DNA of 64,000 bases from Gymnopilus junonius (Eukaryota > Basidiomycota > Agaricomycetes > Agaricales > Galerinaceae), in assembly GCA_015501075.1 (NCBI GenBank), contig JADNYJ010000081.1:1-64000 (forward strand). Reading direction: 5' to 3'. Below the pieces are notes generated by a model that saw only the letters and a program-made list of their open reading frames with translations, ran no database searches and had not been told where the DNA came from. The position numbers were made by a program, and so were the translations under genes. Below are positions 1-11,321 of this stretch, piece by piece (the first letter of the stretch is position 1; each line of letters starts with the position of its first letter).

Positions 1-2
1 AA

Positions 3-1066
3 AGCATGGCAGTGGGCCGCACGCGCCACCATGCAAAGGTCGATGATCATGAGCTACGTTACGTGACTGCCCAGTACCTCCTTCTCTGTGGCCGAACTGG
101 CAACATGGCGGTGGCACGACAGGTCTGGGAGGACGCCAAGAACGCCAGTATCGCCCACCTTCCCATCGTTACCGGCAGCATGCTGTCAATACTCGCCGCC
201 CACGGCGCCGACGACGAGGTCCTCACGCTCATCAAGAACATCCCTCCCTCTTCCTTCAACTCCCACATGTTGACCGCCGCTCTCACCGCCTGTTCTCACT
301 CGGGCAATGTCGACGCCGCCCGCGCCTTGATGGATCAAATCGAGACCGACAATCGTCAGCCTGCCATCGCGGATATCCGATCATACACCGCACTCATAGA
401 CGCGTACGCACGAAGTGGTGACTTTACATCCGCCCTGGCCATCATCGAACGTGCCAAGAGCCAAAGCAACATCGGAGAAGATGACGTGATGTGGATGACG
501 GTACTTGGTCCTTGTCGGCATTTCAAGAACTTACCTGTCGCGCAGGTGGCATTCGACATGGTGAAGAGGCTTGGTTCACCCGAGCAGCTCGCGTCGGCCT
601 ACGTCCTGATGTCGGATGTGCACAAGGCCTGTGGTGATGTGTCTGCCACGTCCCGCATGCAACAAGAGCGTCTGGAGAAAGGGCTTGCGAAGGAGCGGGG
701 TGCTGTGACACTGTCGATGGGCGATGGCAAGACGCATGTCTTTCATGTCAGGGAGATCCCGCCAGGAGTTGTCCCATGCCTCGAGCGCCATCCACCGAAG
801 CTTGAGGAATGGAGCCTTTGGCTGGCGGCGTGTGGTGTCGGTGATGAGTCTATCCAATGCCAACATAGCGAGAAACTTGCGTTGGCATACGCAATCACGC
901 AAGGCATGAGCCATGTTGTACTACGGAAGAACCTGCGATATGTGGGGCTTGTCATGAGGCGTCCAAACAAATTACGGTCCTGGAATCCATCTCGATCCAC
1001 CATTGGGATAGGTCGAGAGTACATATTATGCAGGATGGGAAGTGCTCTTGTAATGGCCGATACTGA
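3..1066 (+). CDS. PPR protein with E and DYW deaminase domains, 3' part
   Basis: Organellar RNA-editing-type pentatricopeptide repeat protein, cut at its 5' end by the window edge. PPR repeats are visible at about residues 20-45, 88-112 and 127-152 of the readable part (e.g. YTALIDAYARSGDF). An E1/E2-like region follows at residues 160-250 (VMWMTVLGPCRHFKNLP, SAYVLMSDVHKACGD, DGKTHVFHV), then a DYW cytidine-deaminase domain with the HSEKLALAYAI zinc/catalytic box (HxE at 287-289) and KNLR. After KNLR the frame moves by one: the next frame reads ICGACHEASKQIT, then QDGKCSCNGRY and a stop at 1064-1066. So both the CxxCH zinc motif and the CxC tail exist, but out of frame, and the canonical last triplet DYW is GRY. 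One base (AA to A near 938) would restore the frame. In plants these proteins perform C-to-U editing of organelle transcripts; a role in a fungus is unknown. No intron is seen. Confidence 0.85.
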
Positions 1067-1377
1067 ATGGGATTACCGCCAGGACATTTGCTATGTACCC
1101 TGTTTGTTAGACCGATGGCGCTGAGCTTTTACGCGAATTTAATGCGCGTTGGTCCTTACAATTTGCACTCAGTGAAAATTTTTAAGTTACTAAAGCTAAA
1201 AGTCAGCTATGCAAGGAAAAGAATCGTCGAATGTGCCCGAAAAAGCTATTATACAAACAAAGAAATAAAATGTTAAAATTCGTCACTACCAACCACCATC
1301 ACAGTCATTCCCATCGTGCATTACATTTTAGGTATAAGATATTCCAGCAAAGCTTGGAATACCACCTTCCGAAATAA
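1067..1377. other. intergenic, convergent 3' ends
   Basis: AT-rich stretch between the 3' ends of the PPR-DYW gene (plus) and the transporter gene (minus). It presumably holds both 3' UTRs. No gene or repeat was recognised. Confidence 0.5.
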
Positions 1378-4134
1378 TCAGACCTTCTCGTTCTCCTGCT
1401 TCTCATCAATCACGCTTCCGCTCTCACGTCCCGAGCCCTCTTCAGGAGTAATCTCGTCTTCCATGACGGCGTCATCCTGTCCGCCGCCCTCTTCGAAGGC
1501 AGTCTTGTGTTTCTCGAAGTGCGATCCATGGTTCCTGCAGGAGTAAACGGAAATAGAATAATCAACACCGTCCAGGAGGAATGGATATATAGGATAAGCA
1601 CGGAAGGTGGATGGAAGGTACGTACTCTGGGCCGATGAGAGTGACAACAAATACGAATGCGGCTACAACTCCAATGAGGATGCCTTGAACCTGAGGACGG
1701 CGAGGGTTGGAAAAATGGCTTGAAACAGTCCAGCTTTAAGTACCTTGGCGTAATCTGGCACATTAACGACTTTCCATTTTCGATAATGGTAGTCCTAAGA
1801 TGATCACCGCCAGCTGTAAAGTTGAGAATAAATATAACAAGTCGATATCCAAGGGGTATGGAGGACTGACTTGATTCGATTTGCGCTGAAGCAGAAGAGA
1901 CCATCTAATAGATCGAGAACGATGTAATCAGAAGGAATGAAGAGATACGAACTAACTTAATGGCATCCGACTTACATTTCCGACTTGATAAGCGACACCA
2001 GGGAAAGTCGCTCTGAAAGCCGGAGGAGACATCTCAGAGAGTTGAATGGGAATCTATTTAAACAGATAGCGTTAAGCAATGTACACAGATAAATATAAGA
2101 AGGCCAGAGGAAAGGACGTACAACACCCCAAGCGCCCTGCACGCCAAACTGGATACAAAACGCGCCTGCTGCGAGGGCGCTGAATGTGCTGGGCAAAATC
2201 CATAAGGGGATGAAAGCTAGAGAAGGAAAAGGAAAAGAAGTCAGTGACCAGTCCTGACCGAGAAAAATAAGCGACGTTTAGAATGCTCACCTCCGATGAG
2301 GAGGACGTGGATGCTACGGATCAAAAGAAGTCAGCGTCGGGGAATAAAGGCAGTTCTCGGAAGTAAACAAAGGATTGTATAAGAAAGTACGAGTTAGAGG
2401 GTGTATGGAAGGGATAAGACGGCTGAATAATAATATAATAGGATAAAAACCAGTCAACGAGAGCACTTACAGGATTGTCAAATGCCTGCCAATATACTGG
2501 CTGAGCCATCCGGCAAACACACCGCCGCTGAGAACAAGATTAAACAGTAGTTCATAAACTTATGAGAAACATACGCAATAGCACCCTAGAAGTAGTGAAC
2601 AAAGCATAAAGCCGGTCGGCAAAGGATTCCACTTCAAATGTAAGAGGAATGAAAAGACGTACACAGTTCCCAATGATAGTGGCAACCGTTGCATCGTGGG
2701 ACGAAATACCCTTTGATTGCGTGAGGTATGTGGGATATAAATCCTACAAATGGTAAAAAAGCGAAAAGAGAGCAGAGCGTGTTAGTATTCTTGGCGATGA
2801 TTAATGACATTAGAGAGAATAGAATGTGGGGTTGACAGGAACGGGGAAGAGTTTGTACCTGAGATCCGTGCGAGAGGAAGTTGAAGCCTAATAAGGGGTT
2901 AGCACGGTTTCACTTGTGAACATTAAGTAAGATTGGCAAGAATGTAAAGGAAGGTAATTATGGAACGGAAAACTGCGCTCCAGACCATTTCGTCTCGTAA
3001 AAGTAATATGAAGACACGAATTGACGGCTCCAAGGGAACACAGGTGTGAATTGAAGAAAGAAATAACGCACCGGTCATGAGCAGAACGGCGTAGATGCAC
3101 AGCAGCCAATGCTTCTTGAGCATCTCCTTGTCTCGTGAAGGAAGATTTTAGTTTTCTTGGAGGTAGTCGTACCCCTGGCCTTTTCCAGCGCTTTAGCCCT
3201 CAAGAACACCTCACTCTCAGGCAACAATAACCGGATGAACGCAGCAAACACAGAAACGCCCGATGCCGTCCAGAACAGTGCACGCCAGGACACGCTGACC
3301 TCTGGCACGAGGAACAGATTGATCACAGCCGCGAGGAGATACCCGACCGCGTATCCCTCCTGCAAAAATCCACTAGCGACCCCACGCGCCTCGACTGGTA
3401 AATTCTCCAATGCGGTGCAGCTGCCAATCCCCAGATCCCGCCCATGCCAATACCAAAAAGAGACCGGAGCGCGAGGAATTGTTTGAAAGTCTGCACGAAT
3501 CCGGCGCTGAGTTCTAGAATCGCGACAAGGATGAGGTTCCAGATGAGCGGCCATTTGCGTCCAAAGCGGTCGGAGAGGATGCCGAAGATGACCTGTGAAA
3601 TGGGGAATTGAAATAGTTCGTGAGAAACGCCTATCAGATGTTCATGAATATGAGGCTTCACGTACAGCACCAACCGAGCGAAAGAGGAGGGTGAGAGTGA
3701 TCGCTGTCGTCTGTAAAGCACGATGAGCATGGATAATGATGTCCACCGAGTAAAGAAATGGAGAGCTCACGATATCTGTCGTGGATTTGCCGAACTGTGT
3801 CTGGAGGTGCGTCACACTCAGAGAGACGGAGAAGAAGTCCAGGGAATCACAGGTCCAGGCCAGCCATCTACGCGGCGCGATAACAAGGTCGAAGAGTTCA
3901 TCGATAGGAGTATTTTGAGTCGAGGAAAAAGGGAGAGGAAAAGGACGTGAGTATACAAATTTCAAATGGCAAACGATAGCGCCAAGCCCAAAGGAGGCGT
4001 CAACAGTCAACTCACCCTGAAAAGAAAAGGGCCCATTGGATCCAGGTCAACTCGCCCAGCACCTTCAACAACGGTCGCGCGTCGGCGGACCTCTCCCTCT
4101 TATGTACGAGGTTGCGAAGGAAATAAGGGGCCAT
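1378..4134 (-). CDS. JEN-type monocarboxylate:H+ symporter (MFS), frame broken twice
   Basis: Plasma-membrane transporter of the sialate/lactate-pyruvate (SHS, JEN1-like) MFS family, importing lactate or pyruvate with protons. About eleven exons can be followed from ATG at 4134 (MAPYFLRNLVHKRERSADAR, GELTWIQWALFFSG). Then come WLAWTCDSLDFFSVSLSVT, TTAITLTLLFRSVGA, the MFS loop motif LSDRFGRKWPL, FLALRSLFGIGMGGIWGLA, ALENLPVEARGVASGFLQEG, MLKKHWLLCIYAVLLMTG, FSALAAGAFCIQFGVQGAWG, MVSSASAQIE, and the tail NHGSHFEKHKTAFEEGGG ending at 1378. Introns are short GT-AG. Two one-base frame breaks are visible with no splice sites near: around 3415 (GLAA/TALENLP) and around 1771 (ENGK/VVNVPDYAK); both are cured by one extra A on the coding strand. 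The protein is otherwise full length (about 500 aa), so an assembly error is at least as likely as a pseudogene. Confidence 0.85.
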
Positions 4135-5036
4135 GGTGCGACGATGGAGGAAAGGGGGAGCGAGGGAAGCCACCAGAAAAGCCTGTTTCGCTCCACACGT
4201 CCCCCATCGTTCTTATACTTATCGCTTCGAGGTAACGGTGGTCCTTTTCTCCCGCATAACGTCGGTTATGCAATGCCAGTCTATTTTCGTTCGAACCGTG
4301 CAACTGGAGCTTTCTATATTTACGCCCTTGTTATTTCCACTTGCGTGTATGTGGGGGAGAGAATTCAAACGGCGGGTATGAGCCGATCAAACAATCAACA
4401 AAATTTCCCCAGATTGCAGTTCACGGGGTTCACTATTCTTGGAAATTTTGAGGGGTACGTATGTGCGAATTTGATAGGTACACCATCAGCAGCCGAGCCC
4501 TTACACTCAATGGAGTCCTAGCCTCAGCTAAACGCTTGGGAGATAGGAGGTCGACAGATTTAAAAGGAAGCTCCAGATGACAATCGTCTGAATGAAATTG
4601 AAATTCAATATCAGGTATGAATATGTGACGTATGCCGTACTTCGATGAGAGGAGCAAGAGAAAGCAAATGAACAACAGGTACTTGGATAGAAAACAACGC
4701 GAAAGTAGTACAGACACAATCGTTTTACTTCGAACCCATGCCGCCTACCGACCTTGAACTACTATCTCCGATACCAATGTCCAGCCCATGGAATCGATGA
4801 TGCTCCAGACAACAATCAATGGTAATTCATATTCAATAACGTACAACATAGATGAGAAGCAGGTGATAACAACAAATAGCATATGCATAACAGATGAGAA
4901 CGCAGAGCAAAAAACAGTCAAAACACCCATACCAGAACTAAACCGAATACCACCCAAGTCAGGAGCATCACCAGCTCCCCCCGCTACCTCAAATTCGAGC
5001 TCAAGACCCCAACGTTGTCAATGTCAACACCAAACA
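4135..5036. other. upstream region of the transporter; no convincing gene
   Basis: About 900 bases between the divergent 5' end of the transporter gene and the 3' end of the RNase H fusion gene. It contains a weak minus-strand frame at 4433-4717 with one hydrophobic N-terminal stretch (LLFICFLLLLSS), which has no recognisable domain and no support. Otherwise nothing stands out. Confidence 0.35.
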
Positions 5037-7332
5037 TCACCTCCAACATTCAACATTCAACCGCAACACCCACCTCTCAACCTCCAACGACCCGTACAAC
5101 CCCCTCCAACCCCACCTCCCCAACATCACCTCCAACTCCCCTCCCCACCCCAACATCCTCTCCTTAGCGAAGAACCCCCCCCGTGACGGCCCATCCGCTG
5201 GATTCGCTTTCGTCGAAACCCACTTGGCTTGGATCTTCACCCCACTCTCCCTAGCGCGCGAGAGGATACGAGCGAGGATCCCAGAGAGACCGTATGCAGC
5301 CGTCCAGGTGTGGGTGTGGAGTGCGTTGACGACGCCCTCATTGTCAGATCGGATGAGGAGGGTGCGTGAGGTCTGTTTGGACTTGGGGGAGGATGAGGAG
5401 GGGGATGGCGGGGATGAACCTGGATTTGAATTCAAATTCGAATTCAAAAGTTCAGGCGAACCAAGGTACGTCAAGAGCCCAAGCTCGACAGCCACCAGCT
5501 CCGCCCAGGACATGACCACCCTGCCCGTCGAATCCCGTGGTATAGCGGGATGGTTAGGCGTGAACGTCCACGCGAGCCAACGGCCATCACATACGAACCC
5601 AATGCCTTGCCCTGAGGCGTCTACGTATATCTCGGGTGAATAGATAGAAGCAGCGCCCAGCTGCTCAGTCGATCCTACATCAGGATGACGATAAAGAGGG
5701 AGTTGAGGCTTCAAAGGCCCATGAGGAGGAAATGACGACGCTGAGGACGACGATGGGGATGCAGATTCAGAAGGATCGTCCGTCTTGGTCGCAGCCGCCG
5801 CCGCAGTCGAAGAAGCATTAACAGAGGCGAAGCTCCCCCTCCGCTTCCTTTTCCAGTGTGTGAGCAGATACAACTGCACCGGCGTCCTCTCCTCCTTCGG
5901 TAGTCTCTCCGCCACCTTGATGAGCGCCTTGATCCGCTTAAGTGCCTCCGTGCCCTTGTAGTTGTACTGATGGGCTTGTGCCATCAAAGCCGAAAGCTGG
6001 GCTATGTCATGGGCGTATTCGCTAGCTGATGCCGGTGACAAAGCTGACGAAGCTGCTAGTACCGTGGGAGGAGCTGACAGTGATACTGGTGACAGTGGTA
6101 GTGGTGGTGCACCATTACCCAGCGCGTGAGCAGAAGAGGAGGGGGTGTTTGGAGGTTGGTCGACTTTGGAAGCCGGGAGCAAGGAGGTAGTCGAGGAAGA
6201 CGCTGAAGGGGAGATTTTGAAAACATTCTCGAGGCTCGAGCTCGGCGATGACGGTAGCGAGATAGAGGAAGGCGAAGAGTCGCTCTCCGACTCTGGCGAG
6301 CCAGAGCTCAAGCCGTGTTCGTCACTAGAATCATCACTAAAACAAAACGAAAGGTTAAGTCAGCCAAGATAATATTAATATTAATTAAATAATAAATTAA
6401 AATTAAACCGCATACCTGAAGCTCCCCCTACGCGAACCAGACCAAAATCCGTTCACTCCTCCCTCCCAATCCTCCATAAGATGAAGCTGCTGGAGCGCTT
6501 CAAATTCATCTTCGTCGTCAAAGAAATAATGGCCATACTCCTGGTCAAGTAAGTCCGACAGCTTCGCCTCCCGGACCACACGTAGCACGTCTCTCCGAGC
6601 ATCCGCATCCGCCTCTGCAGCTGCAGCTGCACCTCCTATCACCTCAAAAGCTGACGACGCTAGCGATGGCGACAACAACTCAGAGCGTGCAGATGAGCTT
6701 CCCACACCGGCAGCACCACTATCGCCCAACCCATTAAATGTCGGAAGATACCCATGATCCTCCAACCTCGCCATGGCCAAATCCTCATATGCTATCTGGA
6801 CGGCCATCAATCTATCCTTCACGGCCGTCAGCTCCCTTTGCATGATCTCCATCTCCGCACGATACCGCGTCTGCACGCGCAGAGCATCGGTGCGCTTTTG
6901 CTGGGCGTGTTGCAGGCGAGAGCGGTACCGCGAGAGGACTGAGTCGTCTTCTTCCCGCTGAAGAAGCCGGCCTTGGAGGATGCCGTGGGTGAAGGAGGAG
7001 GCGAAGGGTGGGGTGGAGCTGGTGGTAGGATTGGATGGAGATGAAGATGAAGAAGGATGGGAATGGGAATGGGGGTCAGAGGAGGGATGGGAAAATGAGA
7101 GCGCAGAGAAAGTTAGATGGTCTTCATAGCTCGCGCAGTCTTTACATTCTTCGGGGTGGTGGCAGGTCGAGTAATACGAGTCTGATTCATCCCAGAAGCG
7201 GGAGGCATACGAAGCAGACTCCGCTTCGTGTTGAACAGTGTAGAGAGGAACACTGAACTCATGGGCGGTGTCGCCAATGTCGAATCCGTCCTCGCCATGG
7301 TGGTGAGTATGGCTACGGTGGAAGAACGGCAT
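5037..7332 (-). CDS. coiled-coil / Ser-rich protein with C-terminal retroelement-type RNase H domain
   Basis: Two exons. ATG at 7332 begins MPFFHRSHTHHHGEDGF. The first exon ends at 6416, a 79-nt GT-AG intron spans 6337-6415, and the second exon runs to 5037. The join reads RRGSFSDDSSDEHGLSS without disturbance, giving 738 aa. The N-terminal half has a charged helical segment (about residues 155-230) likely to form a coiled coil, followed by Ser/Pro-rich linkers. A short conserved-looking helix (EALKRIKALIKVAERLPKEE) precedes a basic patch WKRKRRG. The C-terminal part is an RNase H fold of the DIRS/Ngaro retrotransposon type: YVDASG (D about 545), SWAELVAVELG (E about 585), IRSDNEGVV (D about 637) and KANPADGPSRG (D about 687). 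All four acidic residues are therefore present. No reverse transcriptase, gag or integrase lies beside it, and the gene is spliced with a long host-like N-terminus. This suggests a domesticated domain; nuclease activity is inference. Confidence 0.75.
6337..6415 (-). other. intron of the RNase H fusion gene
   Basis: 79-nt GT-AG intron (donor GTATGC at 6415, acceptor TTTTAG ending at 6337). It is very AT-rich and joins the coiled-coil exon to the RNase H exon in frame. Confidence 0.75.
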
Positions 7333-8737
7333 GATATCCCAGTCCTGAGGCACTGTCGTAGTCGTCGTTAGAAACACAAAACATATTTCTCCAGTAAAGA
7401 GATACACACCTCTCCAGGATACACCCTTCGTATAATGCAAGTCGAATAGACAGAACAAAAGAAAGAAACCAGGCACACCCTTCGACGTCCCACCAAGGTT
7501 TAAATTGATTTTGAAGTAATTGAAGTTCCGCATGAGCCAGTACTCCTACGTGCACGGAAGAAGTGAGGCGATATCATTATGCCCCGTCTTCGATATCATT
7601 ATGCCCCGTCTTCTCGTCCCCATGTCCCATAACACGCCTTGAACACATGCATGGGGACCGTTGGATGAATTGTAGGTGGGGATGATCGTATCCACAGTCC
7701 ATTCTCCGCAGTCAACGTCACGAGCAGATGATCTTGAACGCAGGCCTTGATTTGGGACGCAGTTTTAGGCTTTCGAGCAAGTGACAGAACAGAGCAAGGA
7801 GTTACATACCTGCAGGCGATTTGTAGCCTATTTTCCAAAAAAAAGACCTCGGACTGCAGACTCGGAATCGAAAGCAAAGGCAGCTTCGGAAGGACACCTC
7901 GATCCAGGATACGTATGAGCTCCTGCTTTTGAATGGGACTCATGCATTCAAAATGCGATGCAAATGTCTGTTCAAAACAGATCAGACAAAACCGTCAGGA
8001 ATAGGTGTGTGTGTGATATAAAGTAATTTGAACATACCTGTACCTGCCCATGATCACGTAGGGCCCACAGTTCATGTTCTGCTGGTCGTTCCAAGCTTCC
8101 AAGGACGATCTTTGTTGAATTTACGAACGCATGTGTAGGAAACGAAATCCAGATGGGTGCTCAAAGTCGGAGTAATGGTCATGTCGTTCAGGTTCTCGGT
8201 TGTTGACTAACAATGGGCAACATACGCATGCAAAGAAGAGTGAGCCTCAAGCGTAGTACGTAGGTGACAGCGACTAGCATGAGGAACGGTTATGAGGTCT
8301 GTTTGGATATGTTATAATGGGAGATCTTCGGCTTCGATTTGGCCTCTGGGAAACTTCAGTACTTCAGTCCTTGTTCTTGTTTCGTTTTTACCGTTTCTTT
8401 TCCCTCAGTGACCACCGTTTATTCGAATGCCATGACGACAAACCTGTCTCATTATCGGCATCGAATCCTTACTCGGTTTGGGTATACTTAGACCGCTCAA
8501 AAATAATTTGTTTGGAGATTACGACTTCAAAAGGCTCAGGCTGAGGCGGCGATAAGCCGACTGCCGGTAGAACACCTCATTTCTGCCCCAGTGCTGGCGG
8601 GCTTTTAGTCAGGGACATTTCTAAGCCATATACTTGACTCGGCAATGGCTGATACCCCTAACTGAGCGCTCGTACAAAAGGACGTTTGAGAACTTCGTTA
8701 ACGCAAAGATTTGGTCCAGAAACCTCCAAATATAACT
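7333..8737. other. intergenic; weak minus-strand frame 7599-7943
   Basis: Region between two divergent genes. A minus-strand frame at 7599-7943 (starting MSPIQKQELIRILDRG) looks amphipathic and is flanked by possible splice signals, but has no recognisable domain and ends inside the 22-bp tandem repeat at 7569-7612. It could be part of a small multi-exon hypothetical gene extending to about 8.1 kb. The rest holds no feature I can support. Confidence 0.3.
7569..7612. repeat. 22-bp perfect tandem duplication
   Basis: The 22-base unit beginning CGATATCATTATGCCCCGTC occurs twice head to tail (7569-7590 and 7591-7612) without mismatch. Perfect identity suggests a recent slippage or duplication event. 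Confidence 0.95.
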
Positions 8738-9856
8738 ATGGCTTCCACCCCACTCCCACCTACCCACTGCGCCCTGGTCCTTAAATCCACCAGCGAGGCG
8801 CCAGAAATCCAAACCCTCCCAACTCCCCAACCCAGCCCAGGCAGTGTCGTCGTCAAAGTCCTCGTCGCCAATGTCGTATCCTACATGCGAGGGGCCTACA
8901 ACGGCCAGCGCAACTACCCATTCCCCACCCCTCTCGTCATCGGCACCGGCGCCATCGGACGCATCGCTGCCATAGGGCCCGACACTACTCTCCTCGAGCC
9001 TGGCCAGCTGGTGTTGATTGATATTACGATAAGGGCGAGAGATGATCCTAGTACTGCGATTCTTTCCGGGATACTTCAAGGTGTCACCCCTGGCAGCGCC
9101 AGGCTGATGTCTGGAGAATGGAGAGACAGCACCTACGCCGAATACGTCAAAATGCCTCTCGAGAACTGCCGCATCCTCGACGAGATGCGTCTCCTCGGAA
9201 GCGTTGATACTGGGGGGTTGGGGTATAGCATTGACGACCTGAGTCTTCTCTCGCGTCTTATCATACCGTATGGTGGTTTCAGAGACATCGATCTGCGAGC
9301 AGGCGAGACGGTCGTCGTCGCTCCTGCTACAGGTTCCTTCGGCGGAGCAGCCGTTATGGTAGCGTTGGCTTTGGGCGCAAAGGTCATTGCTATGGGTCGG
9401 AACGTCGAAGCCCTGAAGAAGATCGCCGCTCTCAGCGATCGCGTCAAAATTGTGCCCATCACAGGAGATCAGCAAGCAGAGACAGCCGCTCTTCTCAAAC
9501 ATGGCCTCATCGACGCATATTTCGATATCTCTCCCCCTGAAGCCGCGAAGTCAACTCACATCAAAGCTGCTCTGTACGCTCTTAAAGTCGGCGGACGCGT
9601 GTCGCTCATGGGTGGGATCACCGAGGACGTGCCGATCCCCGTCGGCCTGGTGACGCAAAAGAATATTCTGTTGAAAGGGACGTGGATGTACACGAGAGAA
9701 GCTGTGGGCGAGGTGATCAAAATGGTGGAGTTGGGCGTGTTGGGGCTTGGACATAGTAAGATTTCTGGGAGGTTTAAAATGGAGGAATGGGATGAGGCAT
9801 TTGAATGTGCGGAGAAAAATGCTGGATTTGGAGATATCACTTTGCTGGCGCCGTAA
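8738..9856 (+). CDS. MDR-superfamily NAD(P)-dependent oxidoreductase (zinc-free, quinone-reductase-like)
   Basis: Single-exon gene of 372 aa; I chose the ATG at 8738 (MASTPLPPTHCALVLKS) because the nine codons before it follow only a TTG. The N-terminal GroES-like domain (about 20-150) carries PLVIGTGAIGRIAAIGPDTT in place of the zinc ADH GHE motif. The catalytic Cys/His pair and the four structural cysteines of classical zinc alcohol dehydrogenases are not seen. The Rossmann domain has the nucleotide loop VVVAPATGSFGGAAVMVALA near residue 200, then ALGAKVIAMGRN. The C-terminal part VGGRVSLMGGI and LKGTWMYTREAVGEVIKMVE fits the family. It is expected to reduce enones, quinones or aldehydes with NADPH in the cytosol; substrate unknown. 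The frame is intact, unlike many neighbours. Confidence 0.85.
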   Translation: MASTPLPPTHCALVLKSTSEAPEIQTLPTPQPSPGSVVVKVLVANVVSYMRGAYNGQRNYPFPTPLVIGTGAIGRIAAIGPDTTLLEPGQLVLIDITIRARDDPSTAILSGILQGVTPGSARLMSGEWRDSTYAEYVKMPLENCRILDEMRLLGSVDTGGLGYSIDDLSLLSRLIIPYGGFRDIDLRAGETVVVAPATGSFGGAAVMVALALGAKVIAMGRNVEALKKIAALSDRVKIVPITGDQQAETAALLKHGLIDAYFDISPPEAAKSTHIKAALYALKVGGRVSLMGGITEDVPIPVGLVTQKNILLKGTWMYTREAVGEVIKMVELGVLGLGHSKISGRFKMEEWDEAFECAEKNAGFGDITLLAP

Positions 9857-10789
9857 GACGACGCCCTTACGGAATCTCTAGAATCGTTGTCAATTTGCTC
9901 ATTTGATAGATTACATTATGTAGACTAGATTTAGATGTGCAATGAGTATCAGTACGTGCTTTCTGTCTACGTCTCCCTCTGTTTAGGTTCACTTCTCTAG
10001 TCAGAACCGCATCACGCGCCCTATTCACTCAAAGCTGTATACTCCCGATCCAAAGGACACATTCTTCAGTACGTTACGTACGTGTCTTTATCCCAATCTC
10101 TATTTTCATGCCGTCGACGATGACCTCAGCAGAACAGGGCTGATATCAATATTATCGCTACAACGTCAACTCCGTAGAAGAAGGCCATTCTATGTTCCCT
10201 TACAATCCTACTGCTCTCTACGCCGTTCTTTCCTTTGAACTTCTCCATTCTTAGTAGGCCTCCCCACGTAGGATTACTGGCGAGCAAATCATGAAAAGGT
10301 CCGGGCGAAAACAGCAGAACAGGAAGACATTCGGAACCATAAGGGTAGGATTATATCAGCGAGTAGGCTGCTGCTTCTTGTATTAGAAACGTTAATGTAA
10401 TTGGTGCACGAATATGGGTAATCATAGAAGAGACGGTCGTTGGAACGCGTAACATCCAGGGTCATGGAAGAAGCAGCTAATAATCTGCCAAGATTTTCAC
10501 AGTAAACCGTTTAGCACTGCCCTTTAGCACTGAACTGGCCATTATGGGAGAAACCACAGCACGACGACGGCCCAAGAAGCTACAAAATTCGTTCAAAAAT
10601 GTCATACAGCCTGCTGCGTGCAAGCTACAGGAGACATAACTGTATTCGTTGAGAAGTAAACCAAAGATACCCCACGGATAAGGGCCGCCCCAGGGGATCT
10701 ATTATCAACCAAAATATGAAAACACATAAGAAGGGAATTAGCAGTGTAGCGTCAATGTCCAGCATCCCAGGTTCACAAAAGCAAGGCAG

Positions 10790-11066
10790 TGGTCATGATG
10801 AGAGAGACGGTTGTGAGTTGGACTCGGAGGGCGGTAGGTGTTCCGTGGTTATGTAATCACGATCCGTTTCTCCTGAAATCTTACTTGCTTGGCGACCATT
10901 TCTTGAACATATGATTGCGTCTTCCTTCCATGATACATCTCCTTCAACCTGAATCGCGGATTATGCTATGGCTGCTGCGGTGTGATGTATTCGACGTGCC
11001 CTTGGTGCAATTTTGCGCTGGAAATTGGAGTCTGTTGGGCGTAATGGTTTGGATTGAGAATTTAAC
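10790..11066. repeat. diverged direct repeat A, copy 1
   Basis: Shares ordered blocks with 14255-14496: GGTTGTGAGTYGGAC, TTATRTAATCAYGATCCG, TTGCGTCTTCCT, and CGTAATGKTTTGGAYTGAGA near the end. Divergence is considerable, so this is an old duplication. It may be a duplicated upstream region of two related, now unrecognisable, genes. Confidence 0.6.
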
Positions 11067-11321
11067 TATGAATTCTTCATAGTTCGTTTTGCCTCATTGT
11101 TCTTTTCAATCCTGGCTGACCTGCTCTTCAGTAACTCTGCGCACATATATTGTCCCACCTGCTCCTCTCTCGAATCCGTTTTTCTTTTGCGACCTCATTC
11201 AGCAAACATCCAGCATCGTCCAACTTCAAACTGGCATACCCTCTCTCGAACGGCATTTTCCAACCGCGTGTTTTGCACCCATATTAAGCTCTGGAAGTTA
11301 ATGAAGGCTGAGAGCAGCATT

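Noticed and set aside
4788..5643. Plus-strand open frames at 4788-5186 and 5224-5643
   Set aside because: Mostly antisense to the RNase H domain exon, compositionally explained by its codons, with no domain of their own.
8621..9502. Long minus-strand frame opposite the oxidoreductase gene
   Set aside because: Shadow of a GC-rich, codon-biased gene on the other strand; no start context or domain.
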